Assembly (NCBI GenBank): GCA_028278335.1
Contig: JANQEN010000275.1
Span: 1 to 64,000, forward strand
From: Chitinivibrionales bacterium
Lineage (GTDB): Bacteria > Fibrobacterota > Chitinivibrionia > Chitinivibrionales > JANQEN01
Direction: 5' to 3'
Length of the DNA stretch: 64,000 nt
This document shows positions 34,862 through 44,190 of the stretch, piece by piece. The notes beneath the pieces were generated by a model. It ran no database searches. It was not told where the DNA came from and saw only the letters and a program-made list of their open reading frames with translations. The position numbers were made by a program, and so were the translations under genes. Every line of letters begins with the position of its first letter. Position 1 is the stretch's first letter.

Positions 34862-35197
34862 CCACAGAAGTGTGGAAAGCCTTCCGTATTCATGCAAACC
34901 TTATTCCGCAAATGTGGAAAAGGTGATGCACGTTTACATACCCCTTTCCGCAAATGTGGAATTGATGGAATAGACTTGCATACCCTGTTCCGCAAATGCG
35001 GAATAGGTTCCCCATCCTCGCATACCCCTTTCCGCAAATGTGGAATTGGTGGAACAGGCTTACATACCCCATTCCGCAAACGTGAAATAGATGGAACAAG
35101 CTTGCATACCCCTCTCCGCAATTGCGGAGAGGTCTTTGTTCTTGTACAAACCCCATTCCACAAAAATGAAACGGTCTTTTCATTTATAAAAACTCTT
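34862..35197. repeat. 42-bp tandem repeat array, eight units
   Basis: Units start at 34862, 34904, 34946, 34988, 35030, 35072, 35114 and 35156, an exact 42-bp period. Each begins with a short palindrome of the form TTCCGCAAATGCGGAA, which is kept by paired changes (unit 7: CTCCGCAATTGCGGAG; unit 1: CCACAGAAGTGTGG). A 26-bp less-conserved part ending ...GCATACCCC follows. Because 42 is a multiple of 3, all frames stay open on both strands. The plus-strand frame (34850-35251) reads HTPFRKCGI-x6 in 14-residue units. From 35198 to 35608 only AT-rich sequence and a GGGGAGACTTCCCC hairpin near 35552 are seen. Confidence 0.85.
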
Positions 35198-35608
35198 TCT
35201 AAATTGTTTGAAGTGATAAATTGTTTATTGCTGAACGTCACTCAAGATTAAGATTCCCATAAAATTCCTGCGAGAATGACCAATGTAAAACATATCAAAG
35301 CAAATTAGCTGTTTATGTATTACCTCTACAATCTTAAGTTGGGATTTGTTTCTCTGTTCCCCTTAGGTATTCCATGCATCACTCCTACATACCTCAATGG
35401 TTGGAACCAATATTAAAGTATTAGAGGGGTAGACAGAGATCCAGGTGGACAGGCTGCTATAAAAAGTTGAATTATGGCGGGTTGAGCGGATAGCGAAAAC
35501 CGACAGAATACTACTTTTTGTTGCAGGATGGACTCCTTAGCTCTGTCGCAGGGGAGACTTCCCCTCCTATACTCAATTTATAGATCAAAAACAATAAATA
35601 CAAATAAA

Positions 35609-38600
35609 TTACCTAACAATCAACAATTTCCCCTTAAGCAAAACTGCTCCAGAGAGGTCATAAATCGCATAGAAATAGACCCCAGAGGCAACAAGGGAGC
35701 CGCGGCTATTGCGGGTATGCCAAAGCCACTGTGGTTTGCCTGAGGTTGCACCAGCTTGAAACATGATCACCGGTGACTCAAACACTGGGTGGGTATTCAT
35801 ATTAAAAATTTTGATGCGCACTCGGGTCACATTTTGCTGCGTTGCGGTTATGGCGTGGATATTTTTAAACATGATACCATCAAAGGCAGCATGCTGTTGA
35901 TTACTACCGGGCTTATAGGGGTTGGGAAAGGTGTAAAAGCCATCGCGACCAGTTAAAAAGTGCCATGAGTAGGTATTAATCAACACACTGGTATCAGTTG
36001 GTAAAAGTGGCCCTGTTGTAGCATAGCTATAGTCGCGAACAAATCCAGCAAAGTTACAAATAATACTGTCGTAACTAAAATAAGCTCGAAGTGGTAAAAG
36101 GGAAATGGTGGCACTATCTGTGGAAAAATCGAGATCCCGCATGGGCAATCGTTCACCACCGCTGTATCTTGATGTTAAGAAAAAACTTTTATTACTATCT
36201 GCAACCATAGTAGTATCAAAGATTTGAGGTGATACCGGTCCAGAGAATGTCATGGAAACTCGAGAGCGCACCCCAGCATCATCGGTACCACTATCAGGTG
36301 AGACTGATACAATGGTAAGAGGAAGAATTTCAAAATGCCAGGACCGGCCATTACCCGTTGAATAGATGGTATCACCGGCAAGATCAATGGAGAAGAGCGT
36401 GCTATCACGTATGACAAGTCCGTGAAACTGACAGTTGACACTGTCTGAAAAGAAGAGCCGTCGATTGAGATAGAATGTGGCTGTGTTAGTGCCAATACGC
36501 ACACTATCAAAGCCTAGGGTATCTCCCTGACTGTAGCGAGAGGTAATAGTAAGGCTTCTATTGGCAGTAAGAGCTGTATCAATGGTGTTGGGAAAGAGTG
36601 GTGCAGAGAAGGTCATGGATATGGGAGTGGTTAGGGCAACATTAGTCGCAGCACTATCGGGGAATACCGAATCATTGGTAATGTCCTCTACATGGAAGAC
36701 CCAGGAGAAGTCATCGACGGTTGAGGCTGAATCAAAAAGACCAATGGGAATACCATCACGGTTGAGGTCGATTGAGTACCCCAGTGTATCCCGGGCTGCA
36801 ATACCTTTATAAATACAGTATACACTGTCGCCATAGAAAAAGCGCTTGCCCGGAATAAAGGTGACTCGGTTATCCGTAATGAATACAGAGTCAAAAATCA
36901 CCTGGCGGGTTGAATCAAAGTAGGAATTATAGCGGGTATAGATATAGAGATTGCGGTTATTATAGGTTGCTGTATCAATAGTGCCTGGATAGATTGGTGA
37001 GGAAAAATGCATGACAATAGGAGCGGTTGTGGCCACTGCGATTTGCAAATTCTTGGGTGTTACTGAATCTAAGGTGAAATTAATTGAATCAACCCGGAAG
37101 GTAAAGAGCGAATCAGTGGTATCTTGCACAAAATCATTGTGGAAATCTATCAGGTTTGGACCACTTGGTGTTTGAGCACGGTCCTGAAGTTGTGGTGAAA
37201 GAATTACCCCAATTGAATCAGTTGGGATATAGAGCCCTGTTGGTGGCCTGAGACCATTGAAATGAGTACTGGCCATTGAGTAATTCGGTGACAATAAGAG
37301 TGTATCACCACCATTCCAAGTAGGGGTAAAGTGTATGGTATCTAAGCGATTGTTCTGGGTTGAGTCAAACACACTATAGGCAATTAAATTGTCTGAAAGC
37401 GAAGCGGTATCCATGGGCTCGGAAAAAATGTAGCGCATTTTTGCGTGGGGAGGTATTTGATACAACTGCTTTGATCGCTTCTGTAGCCAGTAGGGCCTAT
37501 TTGGTAAATAATAGTAATCAACAGAACGGATGGTTGGCAGGTCATTATGTTCTATTGTAACAACAAGTGTATCAACAGGATAGGCAGGGTCATTACAGTA
37601 GATTATTACCGTATCGCTGATTACAGCATCACCGGTAAGATTGCGTAAATCAACTATAAAACGGATCGGTGATGTTGAGTCAGGAAGAAGATTAATTGGG
37701 ATTATATTATTTGCTGAGGTGAGGGAGTCAAAGTATTGCATACCACCAGATTGTGCTAAACCAAGTTTTAACCAGCTACCTACACCCCCGGTAAAAAAGA
37801 TTGAGTCCAGGGTAAGGGTGTCGTTTCCTGTATTATATACAGGGAGGGTGAGGGTGTCTAAACTGTCCCGTCCAAGGATGTAGGTTAGACTATCGGCAAG
37901 TCTCTTTTTAGTATGGCAATAATTGGGGTTTTCTATAGAGTCGATGGTATAGAAGGGAAACTTAAAGAGCATTAAAAAGGTATCAGAGGCATTGAACTGG
38001 TCCATGGCTACGATTTGCATAACAACGTCATCTTTTGTGGGGGTAAACCGCAGTTGAGATGCTGTTGTTACAAGCGTATCAATACTCATAGTAGCCATTT
38101 CATACTCAATGTTGTTCCAGCTTACCACAGAAGGCCGTTCAATTGATACTGCAACATCAGAGGGCTTTCCCACAGTAATATTAACAGTTCCTGTATTGTT
38201 CACTGGCTGCCCATCAAAGGTGACCTGGGTGATGACCGGATTAGCTTTACGTGCTCGAATGGTAAGGTCCTGTGACACCCCATCCCAGCGGTGCTCGTCC
38301 TGGATTTGAAAGAGACAATTATACACCGTATCCCAGACTGCTTTTGGTTCAAGGCGATGTCTGTGGTACCGAGTGGGTACACCCATAGTAGTATCTTTTG
38401 CAAGATTGGGGCTAACATCCCAGGGGGTCCAGGTAAAGAGGGAATCCTCTGGATCAGCATCGCGCACTCGGAAATGACAATCAACTGTGTCACTGTGGGA
38501 GATGATATCAATGGTATCACCAAAACCACCTAAACTAGCATACTTAACATTGTTTACTAACACCGAATCCAAGTTTTGGTAGTGGGGTTTGAGGTTCCAA

Positions 38601-40174
38601 TTGACAGTAACTTCCTTAAGGATGGGTGACTTTATAGAATCTGAGACATGCCGGAAGAGATTGGTTTTGTAGCGAAAGTATTTTGCCGTACCCTTGGTGT
38701 TGGTTGCCAAAGCTGTAGCATCGGCAAGGGAGATCCAATTGCTCCACCCTACTGCTGTATTGGTGGTGGGCCCCACTTGCAAGGAGCAGGTTACCGCTCC
38801 TAAGTTTAGGGTTGTATCAATGGCTCCTGCTTGAAAGACCACTGAGTCACCTATAGTAAAAAAGGTGACCGAATCCACCACAGAGGTTAGATCACCGGCT
38901 GTATAAATCACGCCCCGTTGTGCCCAAATAGAGCCAACGGCATTTTGATTCTGCTTCCAGGTAACTGCAATATTATCATTCTCATTAATAACGGCATTGA
39001 GGGCCGGACCATGATCAGCAACAGTTGAAGAAGCATTAGAGTATACTCTTGTTTCTGGAGGAACAGCAGATAAGACACCAGCAGACACGGTTAAAACTTT
39101 CCCCTCGATTCTTTGAGTGGCAAGGTTCTTCCATAAAATTACCACCTTTTTACCATTGGTGGTTATTGTGGGAGCACGATAGGTGTTTCCCGCAACAACC
39201 GGGAATATGTTCCAGGAGGAGACCGAGGGTGGAGCGCCACTGACTGTGGCAATATACAAAAATATTCCTGCAGAGGTCCAAAAGACCGAAGCAAATTTAT
39301 TATCTGCATAGGAAATAACCGGCGCATCAGCATATTTAACATCACCGCCGGTATTGAGACTGATGTTGTTTGCAATAGCACCGGCATCATTGGTAGTATA
39401 GGTGCGATCAGTAAGGAGATACTCTAAATTTTTTGCCATTAAACTGGCACCGCGGGTCACCGTTATAAAGATATTTCTGGAACTATCAATTGCCACAGAA
39501 CTGTTGGAGAAGTTTCCCGAAGGACCGCTCAGGTTCTGCCGAATGGTTTTGTCGGCAATATCCGCATCAGCATACTGTACCGAGCTTCCACTAATGCGTA
39601 AACGGCGCATTTTTAAGCGGGAATTTCCCTCTTTATAAACCAGACAGAAGGTATCAGAGGCAAGATGGGCCAATGAATTATTGGGGGCACTGGTAAATTT
39701 AACGCTGTCACCCTTAAAACATCCCAAAATGCCAAGAGAATCATAGTAGGATGTTAGATAGGTTGCTGCTGTGGTTCCCTTTGCCCCATGAAGCCAACTA
39801 ACGGGCAAACCAAAGCCGCCAAAGACCGTCTCTTGGTTGAGCAAGGTGTAGCCATAGGTTGTAAGCGCAATTGGTCTTCGATACACGCTGTGAAGCGAGC
39901 TTGCAAACTCTGCCCAGTAAAAGGCAAAGGTATCGCCTGAGGAGATCGTAACATCAGGTGTGTATGAGGAATCTGCACTGTTAGCAGTAAGAATTGCATC
40001 TTGCAGCAGAGCTACATGAATAGTATCATAGGCAGCAAGATGAAGATCACCGGGTAGAATATCTACGTTGTTGCTATCATTTAGTAGACTAAAATCAGTA
40101 GTGGTGAATCTTCCAGCCCAAAGAGGCAGTGCAAAGAGTACCAGAAAAGAGAAAGCTACCTTCAATATTTTCAT
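35609..40174 (-). CDS. Giant secreted Ig-like-repeat protein at the end of the flagellar operon
   Basis: A 1521-aa exported protein with a signal peptide (ILKVAFSFLVLFALPLWAG). The first ~400 residues look like a beta-propeller or lectin-like region. Fibronectin/Ig-like domains follow, then at least three SbsA/Big_5-type Ig repeats (VTPKNLQIAVATTAPIVMHF, FPDSAATNVALTTPISMTF, VSPDSGTDDAGVRSRVSMTF). The tail is of the FlgD-Ig/T9SS type (FPNPYKPGSNQQ, RVRIKIFNMNTHPVF, GVYFYAIYD). It starts 6 nt after the fliJ stop, so it is the last gene of the flagellar transcription unit; the nearest ribosome-binding site (GAGGTA) is within fliJ. A role in sheath, adhesion or gliding-like motility is conceivable. 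Nothing in the sequence proves a flagellar function. Confidence 0.85.
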   Translation of the reverse strand: MKILKVAFSFLVLFALPLWAGRFTTTDFSLLNDSNNVDILPGDLHLAAYDTIHVALLQDAILTANSADSSYTPDVTISSGDTFAFYWAEFASSLHSVYRRPIALTTYGYTLLNQETVFGGFGLPVSWLHGAKGTTAATYLTSYYDSLGILGCFKGDSVKFTSAPNNSLAHLASDTFCLVYKEGNSRLKMRRLRISGSSVQYADADIADKTIRQNLSGPSGNFSNSSVAIDSSRNIFITVTRGASLMAKNLEYLLTDRTYTTNDAGAIANNISLNTGGDVKYADAPVISYADNKFASVFWTSAGIFLYIATVSGAPPSVSSWNIFPVVAGNTYRAPTITTNGKKVVILWKNLATQRIEGKVLTVSAGVLSAVPPETRVYSNASSTVADHGPALNAVINENDNIAVTWKQNQNAVGSIWAQRGVIYTAGDLTSVVDSVTFFTIGDSVVFQAGAIDTTLNLGAVTCSLQVGPTTNTAVGWSNWISLADATALATNTKGTAKYFRYKTNLFRHVSDSIKSPILKEVTVNWNLKPHYQNLDSVLVNNVKYASLGGFGDTIDIISHSDTVDCHFRVRDADPEDSLFTWTPWDVSPNLAKDTTMGVPTRYHRHRLEPKAVWDTVYNCLFQIQDEHRWDGVSQDLTIRARKANPVITQVTFDGQPVNNTGTVNITVGKPSDVAVSIERPSVVSWNNIEYEMATMSIDTLVTTASQLRFTPTKDDVVMQIVAMDQFNASDTFLMLFKFPFYTIDSIENPNYCHTKKRLADSLTYILGRDSLDTLTLPVYNTGNDTLTLDSIFFTGGVGSWLKLGLAQSGGMQYFDSLTSANNIIPINLLPDSTSPIRFIVDLRNLTGDAVISDTVIIYCNDPAYPVDTLVVTIEHNDLPTIRSVDYYYLPNRPYWLQKRSKQLYQIPPHAKMRYIFSEPMDTASLSDNLIAYSVFDSTQNNRLDTIHFTPTWNGGDTLLLSPNYSMASTHFNGLRPPTGLYIPTDSIGVILSPQLQDRAQTPSGPNLIDFHNDFVQDTTDSLFTFRVDSINFTLDSVTPKNLQIAVATTAPIVMHFSSPIYPGTIDTATYNNRNLYIYTRYNSYFDSTRQVIFDSVFITDNRVTFIPGKRFFYGDSVYCIYKGIAARDTLGYSIDLNRDGIPIGLFDSASTVDDFSWVFHVEDITNDSVFPDSAATNVALTTPISMTFSAPLFPNTIDTALTANRSLTITSRYSQGDTLGFDSVRIGTNTATFYLNRRLFFSDSVNCQFHGLVIRDSTLFSIDLAGDTIYSTGNGRSWHFEILPLTIVSVSPDSGTDDAGVRSRVSMTFSGPVSPQIFDTTMVADSNKSFFLTSRYSGGERLPMRDLDFSTDSATISLLPLRAYFSYDSIICNFAGFVRDYSYATTGPLLPTDTSVLINTYSWHFLTGRDGFYTFPNPYKPGSNQQHAAFDGIMFKNIHAITATQQNVTRVRIKIFNMNTHPVFESPVIMFQAGATSGKPQWLWHTRNSRGSLVASGVYFYAIYDLSGAVLLKGKLLIVR

Positions 40175-40180
40175 TGCTGT

Positions 40181-40663
40181 TTAGGTTACCTCTGAAGAAT
40201 GGGAGCTTTTCTGCTTTTGTCTCTTTTTTCGGATAAATGCAGTTTGAGAGAGTTCATCTAGAAAAACATTCTCCTGTTTCTGGGCTTCTTTCTGCCAGGC
40301 AGCATACTGCTTCTCCTTGAGCAGCTCAATTGCCCGTCTCTTCTGTTTTGCCTGCACCAGTCGCTGGCGAATATGGGCAAGCTCCTTTTGGTATTCATAA
40401 ATCTGCTGCCCCTTGTGGATGATATCCAGTTTCAGTTTATTTCTATACGTTACAGAATAGCGTAGTTCAGTTACATCCCTGCAGGATTCACGGCCCTCCT
40501 TTTGAGTTGATTGGAGCTCTTTTAGCTCCTCATGGATTTCGTTCAACTCCGTTTGTGCATTAAAGATATCGCCATTCTTTCGTCCCAAGGCCAACTTGAT
40601 CTGCTCCTCTTCACGCATGCGCGTCTTTAAAAGCGCCTCTAAGGAGAAGACAAACTGCTTCAT
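40181..40663 (-). CDS. fliJ: Flagellar export chaperone FliJ
   Basis: A 160-aa, almost wholly alpha-helical coiled-coil protein (FSLEALLKTRMREEEQIKLALGRKNGDI..., QKELAHIRQRLVQAKQKRRAIELLKEKQYAAWQKE). Length, charge pattern and the opening FxFxLExLLxxR match FliJ, the ATPase stalk/chaperone-escort protein. It starts one base past the fliI stop, with GGAGAG inside the fliI end as ribosome-binding site. Its position after fliI is the usual one. Confidence 0.9.
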   Translation of the reverse strand: MKQFVFSLEALLKTRMREEEQIKLALGRKNGDIFNAQTELNEIHEELKELQSTQKEGRESCRDVTELRYSVTYRNKLKLDIIHKGQQIYEYQKELAHIRQRLVQAKQKRRAIELLKEKQYAAWQKEAQKQENVFLDELSQTAFIRKKRQKQKSSHSSEVT

Positions 40664-41992
40664 CTACTGCTCTCCTAGAAGTGATTGAATTGCCTCCAGT
40701 TGCGACAGGCTATCCCGAAGGTTTGTCGCATCGGTACGGCTCTGCTGAAGAAACTTCATAAAGGGGTCGTAGATTTTCATTGCCTTATCAACCCGGGTAT
40801 TGCTTCCCATGGCATAGGCACCAATTTGAATGAGGTCTTCATTCTCTTTATAGGCAGCTAAAAGGTCTTTCATTCGACTAATCAACTGTCCATGCTCCTC
40901 AGTTATCACATCGGGCTGGCAGCGAGAAATGCTTTTAAGCACATCAATAGCTGGATAATGGTTACGATGAGCCAACTCGCGAGAGAGTACCACATGACCA
41001 TCAAGAATACTTCTGGCCGCATCGGAGATGGGTTCGTCCATGTCATCACCCTCAACAAGGACTGCAAAGAATCCCGTTATGGTTCCCTTATCAGAGGTGC
41101 CAGCGCGCTCTAGAAACATGGGAAGCGTGGTAAACACCGAGGGGGTGAATCCCTTGGTTGCCGGAGGTTCACCAATAGCAAGGCCAATTTCCCGTTGCGC
41201 TGTTGCCATGCGGGTTAGTGAGTCACAGAGAAAGAGGACATCCTTACCGAGATCACGAAAGTATTCGGCTATTGTTGCAGCAACCATAGCACCTTTCATG
41301 CGAATCAAGGCGGGTTGATCAGAGGTTGCCACAACAACCACAGACCGTTTGAGTCCCTCTTCACCAAGGTCTCTCTCTAAAAACTCCCGCACTTCCCTGC
41401 CCCGCTCACCAATAAGGGCAATCACATTCACATCGGAGACACAATTCTTTGCCATCATCCCCAATAACACACTTTTACCAATGCCACTTCCACTAAAGAT
41501 ACCCATCCGTTGGCCCTTACCCACCGTCAGCATGCTATCAATTGAACGAACCCCAGTTTCAAAGGCTTCGCTAATTCTGGTTCTACTTAAGGGATTGGGA
41601 ACACGGGAGAACACAGAGCGAGAGGCCTCTGGCTGTAATCCACCCTTGCCATCAATAGGGTTGCCTAGTCCATCAAGGATTCTCCCTAACAGATTCTGGC
41701 CAACTTGAACAGTAAGCGGCTTTTTTGTACTTACCACCGTAAAACCAGGATGAATCCCTTCCAAAGGGCCTAAAGGCATAAGCAGAGTGCGCTCCTTACG
41801 AAAGCCAACAACCTCAGCTCTCCCAACAACCTTATCCTCTTTTTGGATGAGGCAGACATCACCCACTGATGCAGGTGGACCCGTTGATTCTATAAGGAGC
41901 CCAATCACCTCGGTTATTCGTCCATGAAGACGAATAGGATCACTCTCTTCTATTGTTTGTGCAAAGGGATCAAAGTTGAAGTTTGTGGTCAT
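40664..41992 (-). CDS. fliI: Flagellum-specific ATPase FliI
   Basis: A 442-aa F1-beta-like ATPase that energises flagellar type III export. Visible motifs: GRILDGLGNPIDGKG, the Walker A region GIFSGSGIGKSVLLG, ALIGERGREVREF, the Walker B region VLFLCDSLTRMATAQREIGLAIGEPPATKG and LEGDDMDEP-like VEGDDMDEPISD. All are canonical for FliI/SctN. The length is normal. It follows fliH after a 133-bp gap in which no terminator or clear promoter was seen. Confidence 0.96.
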   Translation of the reverse strand: MTTNFNFDPFAQTIEESDPIRLHGRITEVIGLLIESTGPPASVGDVCLIQKEDKVVGRAEVVGFRKERTLLMPLGPLEGIHPGFTVVSTKKPLTVQVGQNLLGRILDGLGNPIDGKGGLQPEASRSVFSRVPNPLSRTRISEAFETGVRSIDSMLTVGKGQRMGIFSGSGIGKSVLLGMMAKNCVSDVNVIALIGERGREVREFLERDLGEEGLKRSVVVVATSDQPALIRMKGAMVAATIAEYFRDLGKDVLFLCDSLTRMATAQREIGLAIGEPPATKGFTPSVFTTLPMFLERAGTSDKGTITGFFAVLVEGDDMDEPISDAARSILDGHVVLSRELAHRNHYPAIDVLKSISRCQPDVITEEHGQLISRMKDLLAAYKENEDLIQIGAYAMGSNTRVDKAMKIYDPFMKFLQQSRTDATNLRDSLSQLEAIQSLLGEQ

Positions 41993-42125
41993 ACCCTATG
42001 GTCCTAGAATACTAAATGGAGGAAGATTAAATACCTCAACTTGTTGTTATTTTGTAAGTTAAGCCAGACAGTATAATAATGTTATTAAAGTACAATCATT
42101 GCATCATACCAATGCTTATTCCTAT

Positions 42126-42968
42126 CTATTCCTGCGACTGATTGATATCCAAATTTGAGAATACCGACTCCCACACCGATTCAATCGATTCAGCCATTTC
42201 ATGCATCTGAGTTGCCATACGCGCATCAATAACCCCATTGGCTGACTCAATTATGCAGCCTCCCTGCTCAATGCGCTCATCCTCTTTAATGGTAATGGTA
42301 TCCAATTGATCAGAAATAGAGGACCAAAGCTCTCTCTTTTCAGTTACAACAGAGAGGTCCTTGGGTGAAACGCGGATCGTGAATTCCTGTCTATCTGCCA
42401 AGTGACTCAACGCCTTTTTTATAACATGGAGCACACTTTCTTGATCAACAGTAGTTTCATGATTAAGGATTTTTTTTGCAATGAGCAAACAGATCTCCAT
42501 CACCTGTTTATGGGAATCGACAATCACCTTTTTTTGGGATTCTTCGAAGCTTGAAAACAGTGTATTGATTCTTTTTTCCACTTCCTGGATCTTCTCATTA
42601 AAGAGGGACTGAGCTGCATCCTTTGCTTGCTTCTCCCCTTTTTCTATTCCCTCTTTTAGCCCTGATTGATAGGACTGCTCTATAGCCTTTTCAGCATTTT
42701 CCTTCTGCTTTACCAGCATCTGTTTTAGCTGAATAACACTCTTTTCCAGCTCAATAAGTCTCTTTTCTTCATCATCAAATACTTTGTTGTAGCCACTCTT
42801 TTCAGAGGAGAGATTATTAAAATCATAGGACTGAAGGGGGTAATCCTTTCCAGCCTCCTCCTTCTTTTTCAGGATTCTTCGTAGGCCAACCGTGGCAGGA
42901 TCTTTTGTATGCAGTAGTTGATCGACCAGAGTGGTAATATCTTGCGAGCCTAAGTCTTTATTGGGCAT
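42126..42968 (-). CDS. fliH: Flagellar assembly protein FliH
   Basis: About 280 aa. It has a long charged coiled coil (KRLIELEKSVIQLKQMLVKQKENAEKAIEQSYQSGLKEGIEKGEKQAKDA region) and a C-terminal FliH/V-ATPase-E-like domain (ISDQLDTITIKEDERIEQGGCIIESANGVIDARM). The E-Q-GGC-IES-NG-IDA signature is that of FliH, the negative regulator of FliI. The ATG at 42968 is preferred because AAAGGGA lies 6 nt upstream; an in-frame ATG at 42995 has only GAGCGG. Confidence 0.88.
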   Translation of the reverse strand: MPNKDLGSQDITTLVDQLLHTKDPATVGLRRILKKKEEAGKDYPLQSYDFNNLSSEKSGYNKVFDDEEKRLIELEKSVIQLKQMLVKQKENAEKAIEQSYQSGLKEGIEKGEKQAKDAAQSLFNEKIQEVEKRINTLFSSFEESQKKVIVDSHKQVMEICLLIAKKILNHETTVDQESVLHVIKKALSHLADRQEFTIRVSPKDLSVVTEKRELWSSISDQLDTITIKEDERIEQGGCIIESANGVIDARMATQMHEMAESIESVWESVFSNLDINQSQE

Positions 42969-43025
42969 GAATTCCCTTTCATTCGAGGTTGGCATCCGCT
43001 CATTTGGCTAATTGAGTAAGAAGGG

Positions 43026-44096
43026 CTATACAATAATCTCCTCTTCACCACCACGACCGGAAATGATTACTTCTCCATCCTCCTCAAGTCTGCGGATCAC
43101 ATCCACAATACGCTGTTGCACTTCCTCCACATCCTTAAGCCTGATTGGGCCCATATATTCCATATCTTCTCGAATCATCTCACCAGCACGGGAGGACATA
43201 TTCTTAAAGAACTTCTCCTGCAACTCCTCTGAAGCGCCTTTAAGTGCCATTGATAACTCTTTGGTATCAATCTCTTTAAGAACCCGCTGCATTGAGCGAT
43301 CATCAAGGAGCATGACATCCTCAAATACAAACATAAGATTCTTGATCTCTGTGGCAAGTTCAGGATTTTCTCTCTCCAGATTACCAAGAATATTCTTTTC
43401 AGCACCACGGTCAACACTATTAAGCATCTCAGCAACCGCTTTAACACCACCAATCTCTGAAACATTACCGCCAAAGAGTGCTTTAACCTGATCAATAAGC
43501 ACCTCTTCCACCTGGGTCAGTGTCTCTGGTGAGATACTTTCCATGGTAGCGATCCTGGTTGCCACATCAACCTGCAACTCCTGTGGCAAAGCAGAGATAA
43601 TGGGCGCAGCATTGGCTGGTTCCATATGAGCCAAGAGCAGAGCTATTGTCTGAGGATGCTCTTTTTGTATAAAATTAACAAGCTGTTTGGGATCAACATT
43701 TTCTAAGAGGTTGAAACCGGTGGTACGGATGGTTTGCTGGACCTTATCAAGGATTTCTGCTGCCTTTGCAGATCCCAGTGCCTTTTCCAATATCTCACGG
43801 GCGTAATCCACACCACCCTGAGAGATATATTGGTGAGCCATAGCGAGCGTATGAAACTCCTCTAGCACCGCATCACGTATCTCGGGGGTGACATTTTCTA
43901 ACCGTGCAATTTCTGTGGTAAGCTGCTCGACCTCCATATCTTCAAGGTTCTTAAAAATCTCTGACGAGGCCTTTGAACCAAGGGCAACCATAACAATGGC
44001 CGCTTTTTTAGGCCCTGACATGGTATCAGCCAAGCTCTTTCTTTTTTGCAGTTTCTCTGCATCACCATAGCTATCTTTGTAAAATCCAACAGACAT
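43026..44096 (-). CDS. fliG: Flagellar motor switch protein FliG
   Basis: A 356-aa switch-complex protein. The N-domain opens SGPKKAAIVMVALG, the middle domain carries the EHPQTIALLLAHM motif, and the C-domain has DLRMLDDRSMQRVLKEID-like sequence (MLLDDRSMQRVLKEIDTKELSMALKGA) with the charged torque helix. EHPQT and the LKG segment are diagnostic. The first ~25 residues before the conserved core (GFYKDSYGDAEKLQKR) are longer than usual. The ribosome-binding site is weak (GGGGA 13 nt upstream), so a later start at the internal ATG near residue 26 is possible. Confidence 0.95.
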   Translation of the reverse strand: MSVGFYKDSYGDAEKLQKRKSLADTMSGPKKAAIVMVALGSKASSEIFKNLEDMEVEQLTTEIARLENVTPEIRDAVLEEFHTLAMAHQYISQGGVDYAREILEKALGSAKAAEILDKVQQTIRTTGFNLLENVDPKQLVNFIQKEHPQTIALLLAHMEPANAAPIISALPQELQVDVATRIATMESISPETLTQVEEVLIDQVKALFGGNVSEIGGVKAVAEMLNSVDRGAEKNILGNLERENPELATEIKNLMFVFEDVMLLDDRSMQRVLKEIDTKELSMALKGASEELQEKFFKNMSSRAGEMIREDMEYMGPIRLKDVEEVQQRIVDVIRRLEEDGEVIISGRGGEEEIIV

Positions 44097-44190
44097 ACTA
44101 TTTTATTTTCCCCAAGTTTGTATAACACAAGATAAGTAATTGTTATATTTCTGATTATACCATTGTAGACCAGCCATGTGCAACATAGTA

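Noticed and set aside
34862-35197. CRISPR-like array (palindromic repeats at a constant period)
   Set aside because: The intervening parts are related to each other, not unique spacers; the conserved part is short and degenerate; no cas gene is near. It is a tandem repeat.
41993-42125. Possible internal promoter between fliH and fliI
   Set aside because: TTGTAC and TATACT are only 14 nt apart, which is too short for a sigma70 promoter, and no -24/-12 site is present.
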